Numbered from the stretch's first letter, positions 1 through 9,344 are shown. The stretch is 64,000 bases of DNA from Paenibacillus durus ATCC 35681 (GCF_000993825.1 NZ_CP011114.1:4092001-4156000); one strand, 5' to 3'. Notes: generated from the letters alone by a model not told the origin. A program made the numbers and translations.

Positions 1-268
1 AGATCGAACTTCTTCGCGTCCTGCGGCACGCCGAATTCGCGTAATGGTAGCGGGAGGATACACGCCCATCCTTCTCCACAAGTCCCAAGGTGCTGCCAAG
101 CGCATCTTGCATGTACCATAGCGTCTTCGGCTGCACACCCGGTTCAGCTCCGCCAGCTCCAGACGTCGGTTCCCAGCCGTTGTTATCATCGTAAGCTGGC
201 AGGTAGGTCATGCTGAGGCGCTCTCCCCCGGCTCCATAGACATAGGACTGTTTCCATTTACTGCTGTC
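1..268 (-). pseudogene. Orphan Rhs core-tip fragment (displaced, frameshifted)
   Basis: This stretch is a near-identical copy of 1776-2044 inside the big Rhs gene, same orientation. It encodes the segment from DSSKWK through the Rhs core motif DALGSTLGLVEKDGRVSSRYHY. A one-base deficit near 39-43 (cgaattcgcgtaat here against cgaattcgtcgtagt in the parent) breaks the frame right after YHY. It has no ribosome binding site of its own and runs off the window. Lying downstream of the Rhs gene and its immunity candidate, it fits the known arrangement of orphan rhs tips that store alternative C-termini. The alternative toxin, if any, would lie outside the window. Confidence 0.85.
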
Positions 269-564
269 ATAGTGAACTACCTGTTTTATTTGGCTAATAC
301 TTGTTACTCTCTATGACCGGCGAATACCGTTTTGCTTTACGAAAATTGCGTTTAAGACATTTTGCCGTTTGTCTTAGTCCCAGTTTAACTCGCTACATGT
401 TACATGTATCTTGTAAGAAATTAATAAATTGATTACGTTTTGTAATTTTATTATGATTTATCGTTTCATCATGTATTAAATAAAGAAAAAACAAACCACA
501 GGGAATAAAAAATTCGCATGTAGTTTGTTTTAGAGGAAACTAATCAATAATTTTAAACCATTTT
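269..564. other. AT-rich spacer, nothing convincing
   Basis: No coding frame of note in 296 bases. It is strongly AT-rich, and homology to the Rhs gene stops abruptly at 268. I see no clear terminator or promoter here. It is probably the junction between the active toxin/immunity pair and the displaced tip. Confidence 0.5.
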
Positions 565-888
565 TTATGCCCCTTCATTCTGTAAAGCTTTCCCAAATAT
601 ATTCCTCATCTTTTCTCTCATTTTACTAATATAAGGAGTGAATCTTTTTTTATCTTCTTCTGGTACATATCTTGATTGAGTACCTAATTGTGTATAAATC
701 AAAAATAAAATAGCTACTAGATCTTTTTCAACTTTTTTCTCATTGCGAAGCAAATCCTGTAACTCATCCATTATTTCATACAGTTTATTGAACGCAGGTT
801 CATTTATGATTTTACTTCTTAATGGGACAATGATCTCAGTAGCAATTGAATCAAGCAAAATCATTATTTCTTCCATTCTCTCATCCAT
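565..888 (-). CDS. Small acidic helical protein, candidate Rhs immunity protein
   Basis: A 107-aa protein beginning MDERMEEIMILLDSIATE, with a good SD (aaggaggaaaatac) before the ATG. It has no signal peptide and no membrane segment; the heptad-like leucines and charge suggest an all-helical cytosolic protein. I do not recognise the family. It starts 34 bp after the stop of the Rhs toxin gene and reads the same way, which is where immunity genes of polymorphic toxins sit. It is AT-rich like the toxin tip and unlike the Rhs core. Immunity to the Rhs C-terminal domain is inferred from position only. Confidence 0.65.
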   Translation of the reverse strand: MDERMEEIMILLDSIATEIIVPLRSKIINEPAFNKLYEIMDELQDLLRNEKKVEKDLVAILFLIYTQLGTQSRYVPEEDKKRFTPYISKMREKMRNIFGKALQNEGA

Positions 889-922
889 GTATTTTCCTCC
901 TTATTTCTTAGAGTGTTTATCA

Positions 923-3900
923 TTAGTTAGAAAATATAACACCAACAATTGCACTTTGAGGGATACTATATTTAATTAAAATCTCTTTATCTTCATAAGC
1001 TAATTTGTAAGCTCTAGTACCAGGCTTTAAATTTAATATGGAGAAATACAGTTTATTGCTTTGTATTTTACTAAGATCTATCACTATAACGCCATTTCGA
1101 TTACCATTATATTTATTAAATGCAACTGTTGGATCTGCTGTGGTTGAAAGCCATGGATCATTTACCCATGCCTCTTCGTCACTCCCATAAAGTATATGTT
1201 CTTCAGCAGACCAAGTTCCCATAGGGTCTTTTGCTATAATCCCCTTCCCAGCTGCTATCATATCTATATCCACATCATTAATCGACCTATATGCATAAAA
1301 ACCACCATTATTTTTGTTTAATTTCTCGAGTTGTTCAGGACTAATCAACGGCAGATTCAATCTTTCTGCTTTATTCTGATTTATTGATTGCTGGCTTTCA
1401 CCTGCTGGAGTAGCATTTAAGAATAATGCTCCGATAATCCCTCCAACAATAGTTCCCAAAGCACCACCTTTCTTACCTTGTTTAGCTCCTTTACCTGCAC
1501 CCCCAATTATAAGCCTAAACTCTTTCATTGCCTCTTCAACAGACTTTTCTAATGCTTGATGGCCTGTTGGGTCCACATATCTTAGAGGATTGTTATTAAC
1601 ATAATTATACAAATTCAAACTCTGCGGATTCCAAATATCCCCTCTATACGTATCCTCACTTACAAACCTGCCAAACTCAGGCTTATAGTATCGTGCTCTG
1701 GCATACGTATTGCTGCTGGTAAAATCATAACCCAGTCCCGTGTAACCGAACAAGTTATCCGGCCCCGGCCAGTTGAGATCGAATTTCTTCGCGTCCTGCG
1801 GTACGCCGAATTCGTCGTAGTGGTAGCGTGAGGATACACGTCCGTCTTTCTCCACAAGTCCAAGAGTGCTGCCAAGCGCATCTTGCATGTACCATAGCGT
1901 CTTCGGCTGCACACCCGGTTCAGCTCCACCAGCTCCAGGCGTCGGTTCCCAGCCGTTGTTATCATCGTAAGCTGGCAGGTAGGTCATGCTGAGGCGCTCG
2001 CCCCCGGCTCCGTATACATAGGACTCTTTCCATTTACTGCTGTCTGCTTCCGTAACCTGGAGAGGCTCAGGCAGCGCCAGACTGACGTCATTGGTGAAGT
2101 TCAGTTCCCAGTGCTCTTTCTTGTACTGCTTCTCCCATCCGTCCCGCGGTCCGCCCGGATGCAGATCCGGATATTCTTCATCCGTCTGACCGCACTTCTT
2201 GGCAAGTCCCGGTGGAATGAAGCCCGGCGGCACGACTTTGCAGTTATCCCACCCATTTCCGTTACCGTTACCATTGTTACCATTACCATTACCATTACCA
2301 TTACCATTACCATTTCCATTGCCGTTACCATTGTTACCATTACCGTTTCCATTGCCGTTTCCGTTGCCATTCCCTTTTCCGCCATGGGCATAGTCGATGG
2401 TCATCTTCATCCGGTTTCCATCGCCGTCGTAGGCATAGCGGGTAATATCGCCTTTGGCATTGGTTTGCTGGATTAGCCGGTTGGCTCCGTTCCATACATA
2501 TTGCTCGATGGATTCCGGCTCCGACCATGACTCAGCGTCCTTAGCGGCAAGAAGCGGGGCAGTACCCGTCACCTCAGCAGCCTTGTCAGATGGCGCTTCA
2601 TAAACGTCATCGGTTACCGAAGGATGTTCATCATCTTCTTCTACCTCCGGCAGCTGCAGGCGCTTCTGCAGGACTTCCAGCAAATTGCCACGAGGGTCAT
2701 ACAGGTAGTCATTAATCTCGTCATCGGTCGCCAACTCCGTCAGATGATCCGCTTCATCATAGGTGTAGGACTCCTTTTGCGCCAATTCGCCCCACTGGCT
2801 CGTTTTCTGCATCCGGTTCCCCACAGCATCATACTTATAGCGAGTGATTGCAGGCTGATCAGCGGACTGCGGATTCTGTGTCTGTACCTCTACCAGTTGG
2901 TTCAACGCATCATACGCATAATCCGTTACGATTCGTTCCTCACTGTCATTTTCGTCCGAATCCTCTTCATCGTTGCCGTCTGATTTCCGTTCACTGCGTA
3001 TACGGTTGCCGACAGGATCGTACGAATAGGTCAACTGCTCCAAGATCTTCTGGAACTGATTGCTGTGTGTCAGCTGAAGCAGTTGGCCAGCGTCGTCATA
3101 GGTGTAGGTGCTCTCTCCCAGAGTCGGAAGCTTCTTGGAAACAAGCAATCCCCGGGCATCGTAGTCATAGGTCGTCGTCCGGCCCTCGGCATCGGTTACT
3201 CCGGTCATTCTGTCCAGCAGATCATACTGGTAAGAGACGGAAGTGCCATCCGGATATTCGATCCGGCTGCGCTGACCGGTTGCCGTCCAGTCATACTTAA
3301 TCGTTCTCTGATTAGAATCTGTAACCTGCGTAAGACGGTTCAGGGCATCGTAAGCATACGTTGTCGTTCCCAATTCATCCGTCATCCGTGTTCTGCGGCC
3401 GGCAGCGTCATACTCGTAACCGACTTCTTTTCCATCCGGGTATGCGATACCCGTCAATCTGCTCAGTTTGTCATAAGCATAACTGGTCAGCTTACCATCC
3501 GGCGCTGTCATACCAGTCATGTTGCCCATACTATCGTAGGCAAGTTCCGTTATACGTCCCAGCGGACCCGCCTCACGAATCAGTTCACTGCGGCGATTAT
3601 AACCATATGTCGTAACCCGACCCAAAGCATCCGTTTTAGATGTAATATTGCCTAGCGCGTCATATTTGTAGGCTGTCGTATGGCCAAGCGCATTCGTTAC
3701 CTCCAGCAGGCGGCCCAGCGCATCATAGTCATACCGGGTCGACTGCCCTTTGGCATCCTTAAGACCTGTCAGTTGTCCACGGGCATCATAGGTGAGCTCC
3801 GTCACATGTCCCAGCGGATCAACGAGTCTTGTTACCCTGCCAAGCGCGTCATACTCATAAGACGTTACCTTGCCGGCCTCATCAGCCAGTCCGGTTACTT

Positions 3901-6900
3901 GACCCAATGCGTCACGATTCATTGTCGACGTCTGGCCCAAAGGATCGGTAACCTTCACCAGCATGCCCCGGGCATCGTAATCCAGCTTCCACTCCGCACC
4001 GTTCGGCTTCACGGTTCGGACCAACTGGCCGGCTTCGTCATATCCATAGGACGTGACTTGGCCCAGCGCGTCCTTCTCCTCGGTCAGCCTTCCTAATGCG
4101 TCGTAAGCATAGTGCACTCCGTGACCGAGCGGGTCTATCTCCTGCGTCAGCTGGCCTGCCGCATCGTAGCTGAAGGTGGTTACTCCGCCAGCCGCATCGG
4201 TCATCTTCACAGGCAGATTTCGTTTGTCATATTCAATCCGGATCGTGCTGTCATTAGGCTGATTTACGACGATTACGTTCCCGTTGCCATCGTACTCATA
4301 TGTGCTGACATTCCCTTCCGGATCTGTCATGGACGCGATCCGGTTGCTCGAATCATACTCATAAACTGTCTTCGAGCCTGCCGCATCCGTCTGTTCGATC
4401 ATATTTCCGACCTTATCATACGAATAACTGGTCGTGTTGCCCAGGGCATCGGTCTCGGACGACAGTCTGGCATAGCTATCGTAGCCGTATGCGGTTCGGG
4501 AACCGCCAGTATCGGTATAGCCGATAAGATTGCTGTCCTTATCATATTCATATCGTTCCGTATGTCCCAGCGCATCAATCCGCGCCGTAACCCGGTCCCT
4601 CGGATCGTATTGGAGCTTCGTCCGGTGCCCGAGCGCATCCACGATCTCTGTGACTCGGTGAAGCGGATCACGCACCAACTCCTGCCGGTTGCCAAGCGGG
4701 TCCGTAAACAGACTGGCGAATCCGTGCGGATCGTTCTGAATCGATGTCGTCTCGCCCTTGGCGTTAATGGTTGATTCCGGAACTCCCTTATCATTGACTG
4801 TGATCTTGGAAACTCCGCCGAGCGCATCGGTGATGGCGGTGAGATTTCCTTTGCCGTCATAGCTCAGTACCGTCTTGCGTCCAAGCGGGTCTGTGATCTC
4901 CTCCGGAAGATTGAAGTCATTGTATCTGATTTCCGTCTGATAGCCTTCCGGGTCCTGCGCCCGAATGAGATTGCCGTTTCCATCATACTGATAATCCCAT
5001 TCCGAACCGTTGCGGTCGGTCATCCGGGTCATGTTATCATTCTTGTCGTATTGGAACCGCTCGGTCGTGCCATCGTCATAGGTTACCGCTGTTTTACGGT
5101 ACCGCTCGTCATACTCGTACACGGTCTTTCGGCCAAGCGCATCCGTCGTTACCGTCTTTTTGGAATCAGGAATATATTCAATGTCTCCCCAGACGCCGGC
5201 GAAATCCCGCTGCCGTACAACCCGGTCCTGATCGTCGTACTCGTTAAGCAGCTCCGACGTTTCATTCGGGTTTTTAATGCCCGTCATGCGATGCTTCTCA
5301 TCGTAGGTATAGGCGATTCTGGCGCCGTCCGGTAAAATCATCGCCGTCAGATCATGATTTACGGCATCGTACTCATAGTCTGCGTGCCGGCCCGTATTAT
5401 CGGTTACCCGGACGATTTTACCGCCTGATCCGTAAGTGAGCGTAAGCTTCGCGCCCTCCGTGGCGATCTCGGTGAGCAGGCTGCCATAATAAGACAACTG
5501 AATTCGGTTCCCGTTGCTATCATCGATTCGGTACAGCTTTCCGTCTCTGCGATAGGTATAGGTAAGCCTATCCGGCGTTTGCTGCGTATAGGTACCGTCG
5601 CTATTGCGGACAAGGGTATCGTACAAGCCGTCCGGTCCTTCGTAACGGCCGTCTCCGGCCGGGTCGAAGCGATGTCTTGCTCCTTCCGGCGATATGACAT
5701 ACAGCACACCGTTCTCCCGGAATTCGAGCTTACGCTCAAAGGAATGATGCCAGCCTACCCCAAAGTCACCGTCATAACGGTCCCTGCTGTGGTAGGTAAG
5801 CGTCATGTCAAGCGGCATGACCGCTTGTACGCTGAGGTTCGTCTGTGTAAAAACAAAGTCGCCTGTTGCCAAATTAATCGGGTCAAACGCATCAGAGATT
5901 GGATATCCGTTTCGGTTTGCAAACTCTTCTTTTATTCGCTCATCGTCTTTACGCCCGATCTCCCCCGCCTGCTGCGGGTTCATGATCAACAGGTTAACGC
6001 CCTCATCAATTGGACCGTAGCAGATCTGATCGTTGCAGTCCTCAACCGGGAAGCCGTTGAAGCTGGCAATCTCGCCGATTTTTCCCACGATGGCATCTTT
6101 CTCGATTACATTATAATAATAGCTAGCTACAACGGCCCAGTTGATACCCCAGGAAGGAGCGGGATAACGAAGCACACGAAGCGTCTCCGATCCTGCTGAC
6201 CGTTTGTGGTCAAAATCCCTTGTAGCAAAGGCCTGAATCTCCGCAATTTCGTATGCGGGAAGCTTGACCTCTATTTCCCACTCCCCGATATATTTTGAGG
6301 CCGGGTTGTCCGTCCGTTCCGGGAACACACCATCACCAAAGTAGGTCTGGTCAGCAGATATATCCAGCGCCCAGGAAGACGTTCGGGGCTTAACCTCAAC
6401 TCCCGAAACCAAGGTCTCTACCCGGCCGTCATCAAAGGTCGTATTATCGCCTACCCGCCGAATCCGCTTCATTTTAAGCTCAATTTTGGTGCCGATCTCC
6501 GCAATGCCGCGGATAATGTGCTTCTCACTTGCCGGGTTTGGAATAACCTGCAAGCCTTTGGGCGCGGGTGGTTTCGGATTGACAACCTCAACCCTCCCTG
6601 AATTGCCGTTATTGGGAAACCGGGTGGGCGCTACTCGAATCGTATAGCTGCCTTCCGGTGCGGGCTCGCCGCTTATCTTGCCGTTCCATACAAAGGTGTT
6701 ATTCGTCTCGGTCGGATAGCTGCCGGAATTTAATGTAGCCACCGTAGAACCGCTACGCTCAAGTTTAATAACCGTATCATGAGATGTCTGCGTTGGATCC
6801 GTCGGATCAGGATTATCAAAGCGGAAATTTACCGCAGCCTGTCCGCCATACACCGAACTAAAGCTGGCAGGGTTAATCTGTAGCGAAGTGTCCGCGTAGG

Positions 6901-7036
6901 CTCTCGGCAGGTCTTGATTCGGCAGCAGAGGCAATCCCGTCAGTACGATAATAACGGATAGAAAATATCTCATTGCCGGTCCAAGCCGCTTGCCCCACCT
7001 TTGTAATAGGCTTCTTCCATACCTTCTCTTAATCAT
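923..7036 (-). CDS. Secreted Rhs/YD-repeat polymorphic toxin with ART-like C-terminal domain
   Basis: A 2037-aa protein. Residues about 1-50 form a basic, then hydrophobic export signal ending near AYADTS. An immunoglobulin-like region follows. A DUF6531-type start (DPINLATGDFVFTQTNL) comes around residue 385, then dozens of YD repeats of the form YDALGRLT. A (Gly-Asn)n stretch lies at about 1554-1595. The Rhs core ends at LNLYNYVNNNPLRYVDPTGH (about 1823). After this boundary comes a glycine-rich hydrophobic stretch, then a roughly 150-aa tip. The tip has the order YRSI, WLSTT, then EILIKYSIP, which resembles the R-STT-E layout of ADP-ribosyltransferase toxins; this is inference. Base composition drops sharply at the tip, as expected for exchangeable toxin modules. 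The start codon overlaps the SLH gene stop by 4 bp (ATGA), so the two are co-translated. In this family the YD shell encloses the toxin. Delivery by export and wall anchoring with the SLH partner is inferred. Confidence 0.9.
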   Translation of the reverse strand: MIKRRYGRSLLQRWGKRLGPAMRYFLSVIIVLTGLPLLPNQDLPRAYADTSLQINPASFSSVYGGQAAVNFRFDNPDPTDPTQTSHDTVIKLERSGSTVATLNSGSYPTETNNTFVWNGKISGEPAPEGSYTIRVAPTRFPNNGNSGRVEVVNPKPPAPKGLQVIPNPASEKHIIRGIAEIGTKIELKMKRIRRVGDNTTFDDGRVETLVSGVEVKPRTSSWALDISADQTYFGDGVFPERTDNPASKYIGEWEIEVKLPAYEIAEIQAFATRDFDHKRSAGSETLRVLRYPAPSWGINWAVVASYYYNVIEKDAIVGKIGEIASFNGFPVEDCNDQICYGPIDEGVNLLIMNPQQAGEIGRKDDERIKEEFANRNGYPISDAFDPINLATGDFVFTQTNLSVQAVMPLDMTLTYHSRDRYDGDFGVGWHHSFERKLEFRENGVLYVISPEGARHRFDPAGDGRYEGPDGLYDTLVRNSDGTYTQQTPDRLTYTYRRDGKLYRIDDSNGNRIQLSYYGSLLTEIATEGAKLTLTYGSGGKIVRVTDNTGRHADYEYDAVNHDLTAMILPDGARIAYTYDEKHRMTGIKNPNETSELLNEYDDQDRVVRQRDFAGVWGDIEYIPDSKKTVTTDALGRKTVYEYDERYRKTAVTYDDGTTERFQYDKNDNMTRMTDRNGSEWDYQYDGNGNLIRAQDPEGYQTEIRYNDFNLPEEITDPLGRKTVLSYDGKGNLTAITDALGGVSKITVNDKGVPESTINAKGETTSIQNDPHGFASLFTDPLGNRQELVRDPLHRVTEIVDALGHRTKLQYDPRDRVTARIDALGHTERYEYDKDSNLIGYTDTGGSRTAYGYDSYARLSSETDALGNTTSYSYDKVGNMIEQTDAAGSKTVYEYDSSNRIASMTDPEGNVSTYEYDGNGNVIVVNQPNDSTIRIEYDKRNLPVKMTDAAGGVTTFSYDAAGQLTQEIDPLGHGVHYAYDALGRLTEEKDALGQVTSYGYDEAGQLVRTVKPNGAEWKLDYDARGMLVKVTDPLGQTSTMNRDALGQVTGLADEAGKVTSYEYDALGRVTRLVDPLGHVTELTYDARGQLTGLKDAKGQSTRYDYDALGRLLEVTNALGHTTAYKYDALGNITSKTDALGRVTTYGYNRRSELIREAGPLGRITELAYDSMGNMTGMTAPDGKLTSYAYDKLSRLTGIAYPDGKEVGYEYDAAGRRTRMTDELGTTTYAYDALNRLTQVTDSNQRTIKYDWTATGQRSRIEYPDGTSVSYQYDLLDRMTGVTDAEGRTTTYDYDARGLLVSKKLPTLGESTYTYDDAGQLLQLTHSNQFQKILEQLTYSYDPVGNRIRSERKSDGNDEEDSDENDSEERIVTDYAYDALNQLVEVQTQNPQSADQPAITRYKYDAVGNRMQKTSQWGELAQKESYTYDEADHLTELATDDEINDYLYDPRGNLLEVLQKRLQLPEVEEDDEHPSVTDDVYEAPSDKAAEVTGTAPLLAAKDAESWSEPESIEQYVWNGANRLIQQTNAKGDITRYAYDGDGNRMKMTIDYAHGGKGNGNGNGNGNGNGNNGNGNGNGNGNGNGNGNGNNGNGNGNGWDNCKVVPPGFIPPGLAKKCGQTDEEYPDLHPGGPRDGWEKQYKKEHWELNFTNDVSLALPEPLQVTEADSSKWKESYVYGAGGERLSMTYLPAYDDNNGWEPTPGAGGAEPGVQPKTLWYMQDALGSTLGLVEKDGRVSSRYHYDEFGVPQDAKKFDLNWPGPDNLFGYTGLGYDFTSSNTYARARYYKPEFGRFVSEDTYRGDIWNPQSLNLYNYVNNNPLRYVDPTGHQALEKSVEEAMKEFRLIIGGAGKGAKQGKKGGALGTIVGGIIGALFLNATPAGESQQSINQNKAERLNLPLISPEQLEKLNKNNGGFYAYRSINDVDIDMIAAGKGIIAKDPMGTWSAEEHILYGSDEEAWVNDPWLSTTADPTVAFNKYNGNRNGVIVIDLSKIQSNKLYFSILNLKPGTRAYKLAYEDKEILIKYSIPQSAIVGVIFSN
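2250..2375 (-). repeat. Hexanucleotide repeat encoding (Gly-Asn)n in Rhs protein
   Basis: Roughly 20 units of CCATTA/CCGTTT-type hexamers (plus-strand reading) encode alternating Gly and Asn, broken twice by NN. The six-base unit keeps the frame whatever the copy number, so slippage would change linker length, not switch the gene off. It sits just before the Rhs core tip and probably forms a flexible linker. Confidence 0.9.
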
Positions 7037-9027
7037 TGAAACACTTCCCCTTTCTTACCCAGCCATCTGTAAATAACGGCCGCAGCCTCTGCTCTTGTGC
7101 AGGTAGCTCTTGGATTCAAACGGTCGCCGCTGCCTTGAATGAGTCCGCTCTTGATTGCAGCCAATACGGACGGCTGGGCCCATGAATGGACCTTGGCGGC
7201 ATCGGCGTAGGCGTTCAACGCCTCGCTTGGCTCTTCCTTCCGAAGTGACGCAGCATTCGTCAGCATGACCATCATTTCCTCACGGGTGATGGAGGCGTTC
7301 GGTTTAAACAAACTTCCTTCGTAGCCTTTGATCCAGCCCGCCGCTGCCGCTTGTTCCACGGCATCCGAAGCCCAGTGGCCCGCAGGAACATCCTTAAATG
7401 AAGATGTCCCCTGCTTCGGGCCTCTGAGACCCGCAGCTTCAACCAGCATCTTGGCAAACTGGGCACGCGTAACCGATTGGCCGGGCTCGAAGCGTCCTGT
7501 ATTCATGCCATTCACGATCCATCTGGATGCCAGCACTTCAACCTCGTCTTTTGCCCAATGGGTCTTCATATCCGTGAATGAAGGCTCGTATAGGAACAGA
7601 GCGTACAAACCAGGCTCTTGAACTTGGGTCCGAATGTTCCGCCAAGAGACGTCGAATGTTCCGCCGACGTAAATCCACTTTCCGGTATCCTCGTTATAAC
7701 GGTAAATGCCTGTCCGGTTAGCACGGTCAGCCGTTGCAGCGGCTTGCTCTAATTCAAAGGTAAGCAGGGCAGGCTTTTCAAGCTTCGCTTCGGACGTCCA
7801 TGTCCAGGCCACTCCAAGCCATGTCATTGCTTTATTAGGCGCTGTGACCGCTCTGCTTGGCTTCAATACGACTCGTGTATCCTTGCCGAAGGTTCCCGGT
7901 TCGAACACGAGCCGTACGGCTTGTCCACTCGCTGCCACTCCGCCACCCGGGCCGATAAGATCGCCTTCCGGCTGAAGCGCAGCGCCCCCAGCGGTCGAAG
8001 CAGCCGATTCGCTCCGAACGATTTCCCGGCTAGCCAGCTTGCCGCCCGCAACCAGAGCAAGCTCTTCTCCATTGAAGCCGATGAATTGCGAAGGTGTGAT
8101 AACGCCCAAGCTGTACAGGTTCCCGGTCGCTAAATCCGCGCTCCGTACTATAGCCTTGTCGCCGCTGGCCTCCAGCCAGGCTGCCGTTCCGCCAGAAATA
8201 CTCATTTCCGCGTATTCGGTTTTGCCTGGCGGAACCGGCTGGGTCAAATCCACCGGCTGCGGATTACTTACTCCCAGATCAAGAAACGTATACTTCCCAT
8301 TTCCGTCCAGGTCACGCTGCTTCCATAAAATTTCTTCGCCATTGAATACGAACCGCTCTACATAAGAGGTGCCCGGCAGGTCAAGAAGCTTCCGGCTTGT
8401 CCCGGACGAAATCTCATATTCATACAGATCGCCATCCAAAGCCCCTTTGTAGACAATGCGTCCTTTCCCAACGATCGGGTCTCGCCCTTCTCCCAGATCC
8501 TTCAAGGTGCCATTCGCCAGGTCATATAAGTACATTTCGTATTGAGGATTTGTCTGCCAGACAACATAATTGCCGTCTATGGAAGGTATGCGATGCTGGC
8601 CGACATCCGTATTTAGTTTGGACTCGGTTCTTGTCTTGACATTGTAGCTGTAGATATCCCAGTTCAGATTGCCGGCGCCGGCGTTTTGGTCTCTTTTGTC
8701 AGCCCATACGACGATCGGCTCCCCTTTTCCATTAACGCCGACGACAGGCGTATCGGTTGGTTTGCCATGGCTCGTTATCTCTAGCTTTTGACCGGTATCC
8801 GTGTTGCCATAATAGATTTGTCCGGCATAATTTGCGGCTCTGGACCGCCAGACCACATGTGTCCCCGATATTCGGACATTGCTTCCCTCAACAGTGAACG
8901 AGGACAATTTATCCTTGTAGGTGTAGACCGTCTCAGCGGATACCGGCTGCCCGGAGGATACTGTCCCTGCCGCTAGTAATCCCGTGACTAATAATCCCAC
9001 CATGCATTTCTTCAATACGCTCCTCAT
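7033..9027 (-). CDS. S-layer-homology surface protein with TolB-like propeller
   Basis: 664 aa. Signal peptide at residues 1-31 (hydrophobic core GLLVTGLLAAGTVSS, cleavage after VSA). Residues about 40-330 have repeated blades such as GNYVVWQTNPQYEMYLYDLANG, typical of a TolB/WD-like beta-propeller. Residues about 350-470 resemble a ZU5-type beta domain (GPGGGVAASGQAVRLVFEPG). The C-terminus carries three SLH domains (FTDMKTHWAKDEVEVLASRW; FKDVPAGHWASDAVEQAAAA; the third ends AEAAAVIYRWLG), which bind secondary cell-wall polymer. The start has SD GGAG four bases upstream. It is the first gene of the c-di-GMP-riboswitch operon and overlaps the Rhs gene by 4 bp, so it may anchor or display the Rhs toxin on the wall (inference). 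Confidence 0.9.
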   Translation of the reverse strand: MRSVLKKCMVGLLVTGLLAAGTVSSGQPVSAETVYTYKDKLSSFTVEGSNVRISGTHVVWRSRAANYAGQIYYGNTDTGQKLEITSHGKPTDTPVVGVNGKGEPIVVWADKRDQNAGAGNLNWDIYSYNVKTRTESKLNTDVGQHRIPSIDGNYVVWQTNPQYEMYLYDLANGTLKDLGEGRDPIVGKGRIVYKGALDGDLYEYEISSGTSRKLLDLPGTSYVERFVFNGEEILWKQRDLDGNGKYTFLDLGVSNPQPVDLTQPVPPGKTEYAEMSISGGTAAWLEASGDKAIVRSADLATGNLYSLGVITPSQFIGFNGEELALVAGGKLASREIVRSESAASTAGGAALQPEGDLIGPGGGVAASGQAVRLVFEPGTFGKDTRVVLKPSRAVTAPNKAMTWLGVAWTWTSEAKLEKPALLTFELEQAAATADRANRTGIYRYNEDTGKWIYVGGTFDVSWRNIRTQVQEPGLYALFLYEPSFTDMKTHWAKDEVEVLASRWIVNGMNTGRFEPGQSVTRAQFAKMLVEAAGLRGPKQGTSSFKDVPAGHWASDAVEQAAAAGWIKGYEGSLFKPNASITREEMMVMLTNAASLRKEEPSEALNAYADAAKVHSWAQPSVLAAIKSGLIQGSGDRLNPRATCTRAEAAAVIYRWLGKKGEVFQ

Positions 9028-9069
9028 AAATCTCCAATCCCCCCACTAATGACAACAAAAAACCAAGCC

Positions 9070-9162
9070 TCTTGAGCAACCCGGCTGCCAGGTCATGATT
9101 GGATCATGACGGTAGGCCCGTGGCTTTGCGCCCCCGACTTTCGAACGGGTTTGCCTTTGTTC
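9070..9162 (-). promoter_or_regulatory. Cyclic di-GMP-I (GEMM) riboswitch
   Basis: Read on the minus strand, the leader has the GEMM-I hallmarks in order: AGGCAAACC; a P2 arm with the GAAA tetraloop (CCCGTTCGAAAGTCGGG); the core GGCGCAAAGCCACGGGCC; CCTA, matching the tetraloop-receptor side; a P3 arm with paired TCATGATC/AATCATGA; and the closing AGCCGGGTTGC. Just downstream is CTTGG followed by six T. The 5' end of the leader (AAACCAAG) can pair with CTTGGTTT at this T-run, so a terminator or long-range switch is plausible. It lies between the promoter at 9177-9205 and the SLH-Rhs operon. Whether ligand turns the operon on or off cannot be told by eye. Confidence 0.88.
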
Positions 9163-9176
9163 AAGCACTTGGTTTC

Positions 9177-9205
9177 TTTATAACTAGTGCTTTATATGTA
9201 GTCAA
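9177..9205 (-). promoter_or_regulatory. Sigma-A-type promoter of SLH-Rhs operon
   Basis: On the minus strand TTGACT (9205-9200), 17-bp spacer, TATAAA (9182-9177). Transcription would start near 9170, a few bases before the GEMM aptamer, which fits well. Confidence 0.75.
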
Positions 9206-9313
9206 AAAGTTTTACTTTCCCCAAAATTGTACAATAGGTTGCAAATTTCTGCCATGCTATTTTTCCCAAATACTACTTTGTTCCCAATAAGAATAATCGC
9301 CAAAATACAAGTC

Positions 9314-9344
9314 TTGACCTAGAGTAAACTCTAGGTATTATGAT
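9314..9344 (+). promoter_or_regulatory. MerR-type operator/promoter of the aldo/keto reductase gene
   Basis: TTGACC (9314-9319), a 19-bp spacer and TATGAT (9339-9344). The over-long spacer holds a perfect dyad CCTAGAG-TAAA-CTCTAGG (9318-9335). A 19-20 bp spacer with a central dyad is the signature of promoters untwisted by MerR-family activators. The MerR gene at 10472-10870 is the obvious regulator. Confidence 0.85.

Noticed and set aside
1..268. Assembly duplication of the Rhs gene
   Set aside because: The copy differs by several substitutions and an indel from 1776-2044 and is joined to unrelated sequence at 269, as in natural orphan tips.
2250..2375. CRISPR-like regularity
   Set aside because: The hexamers are contiguous with no spacers; it is a coding microsatellite.
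2101..2476. Open frames on both strands of low complexity (PLPLPLP, TITITI, MVMVMV) around the hexamer tract
   Set aside because: They are the other frames of the (Gly-Asn)n coding repeat in the Rhs gene; no start signals, no independent composition.
2624..4774. Long plus-strand frames opposite the Rhs gene
   Set aside because: Antisense shadows of the regular YD-repeat codon pattern; the Rhs protein explains the sequence.
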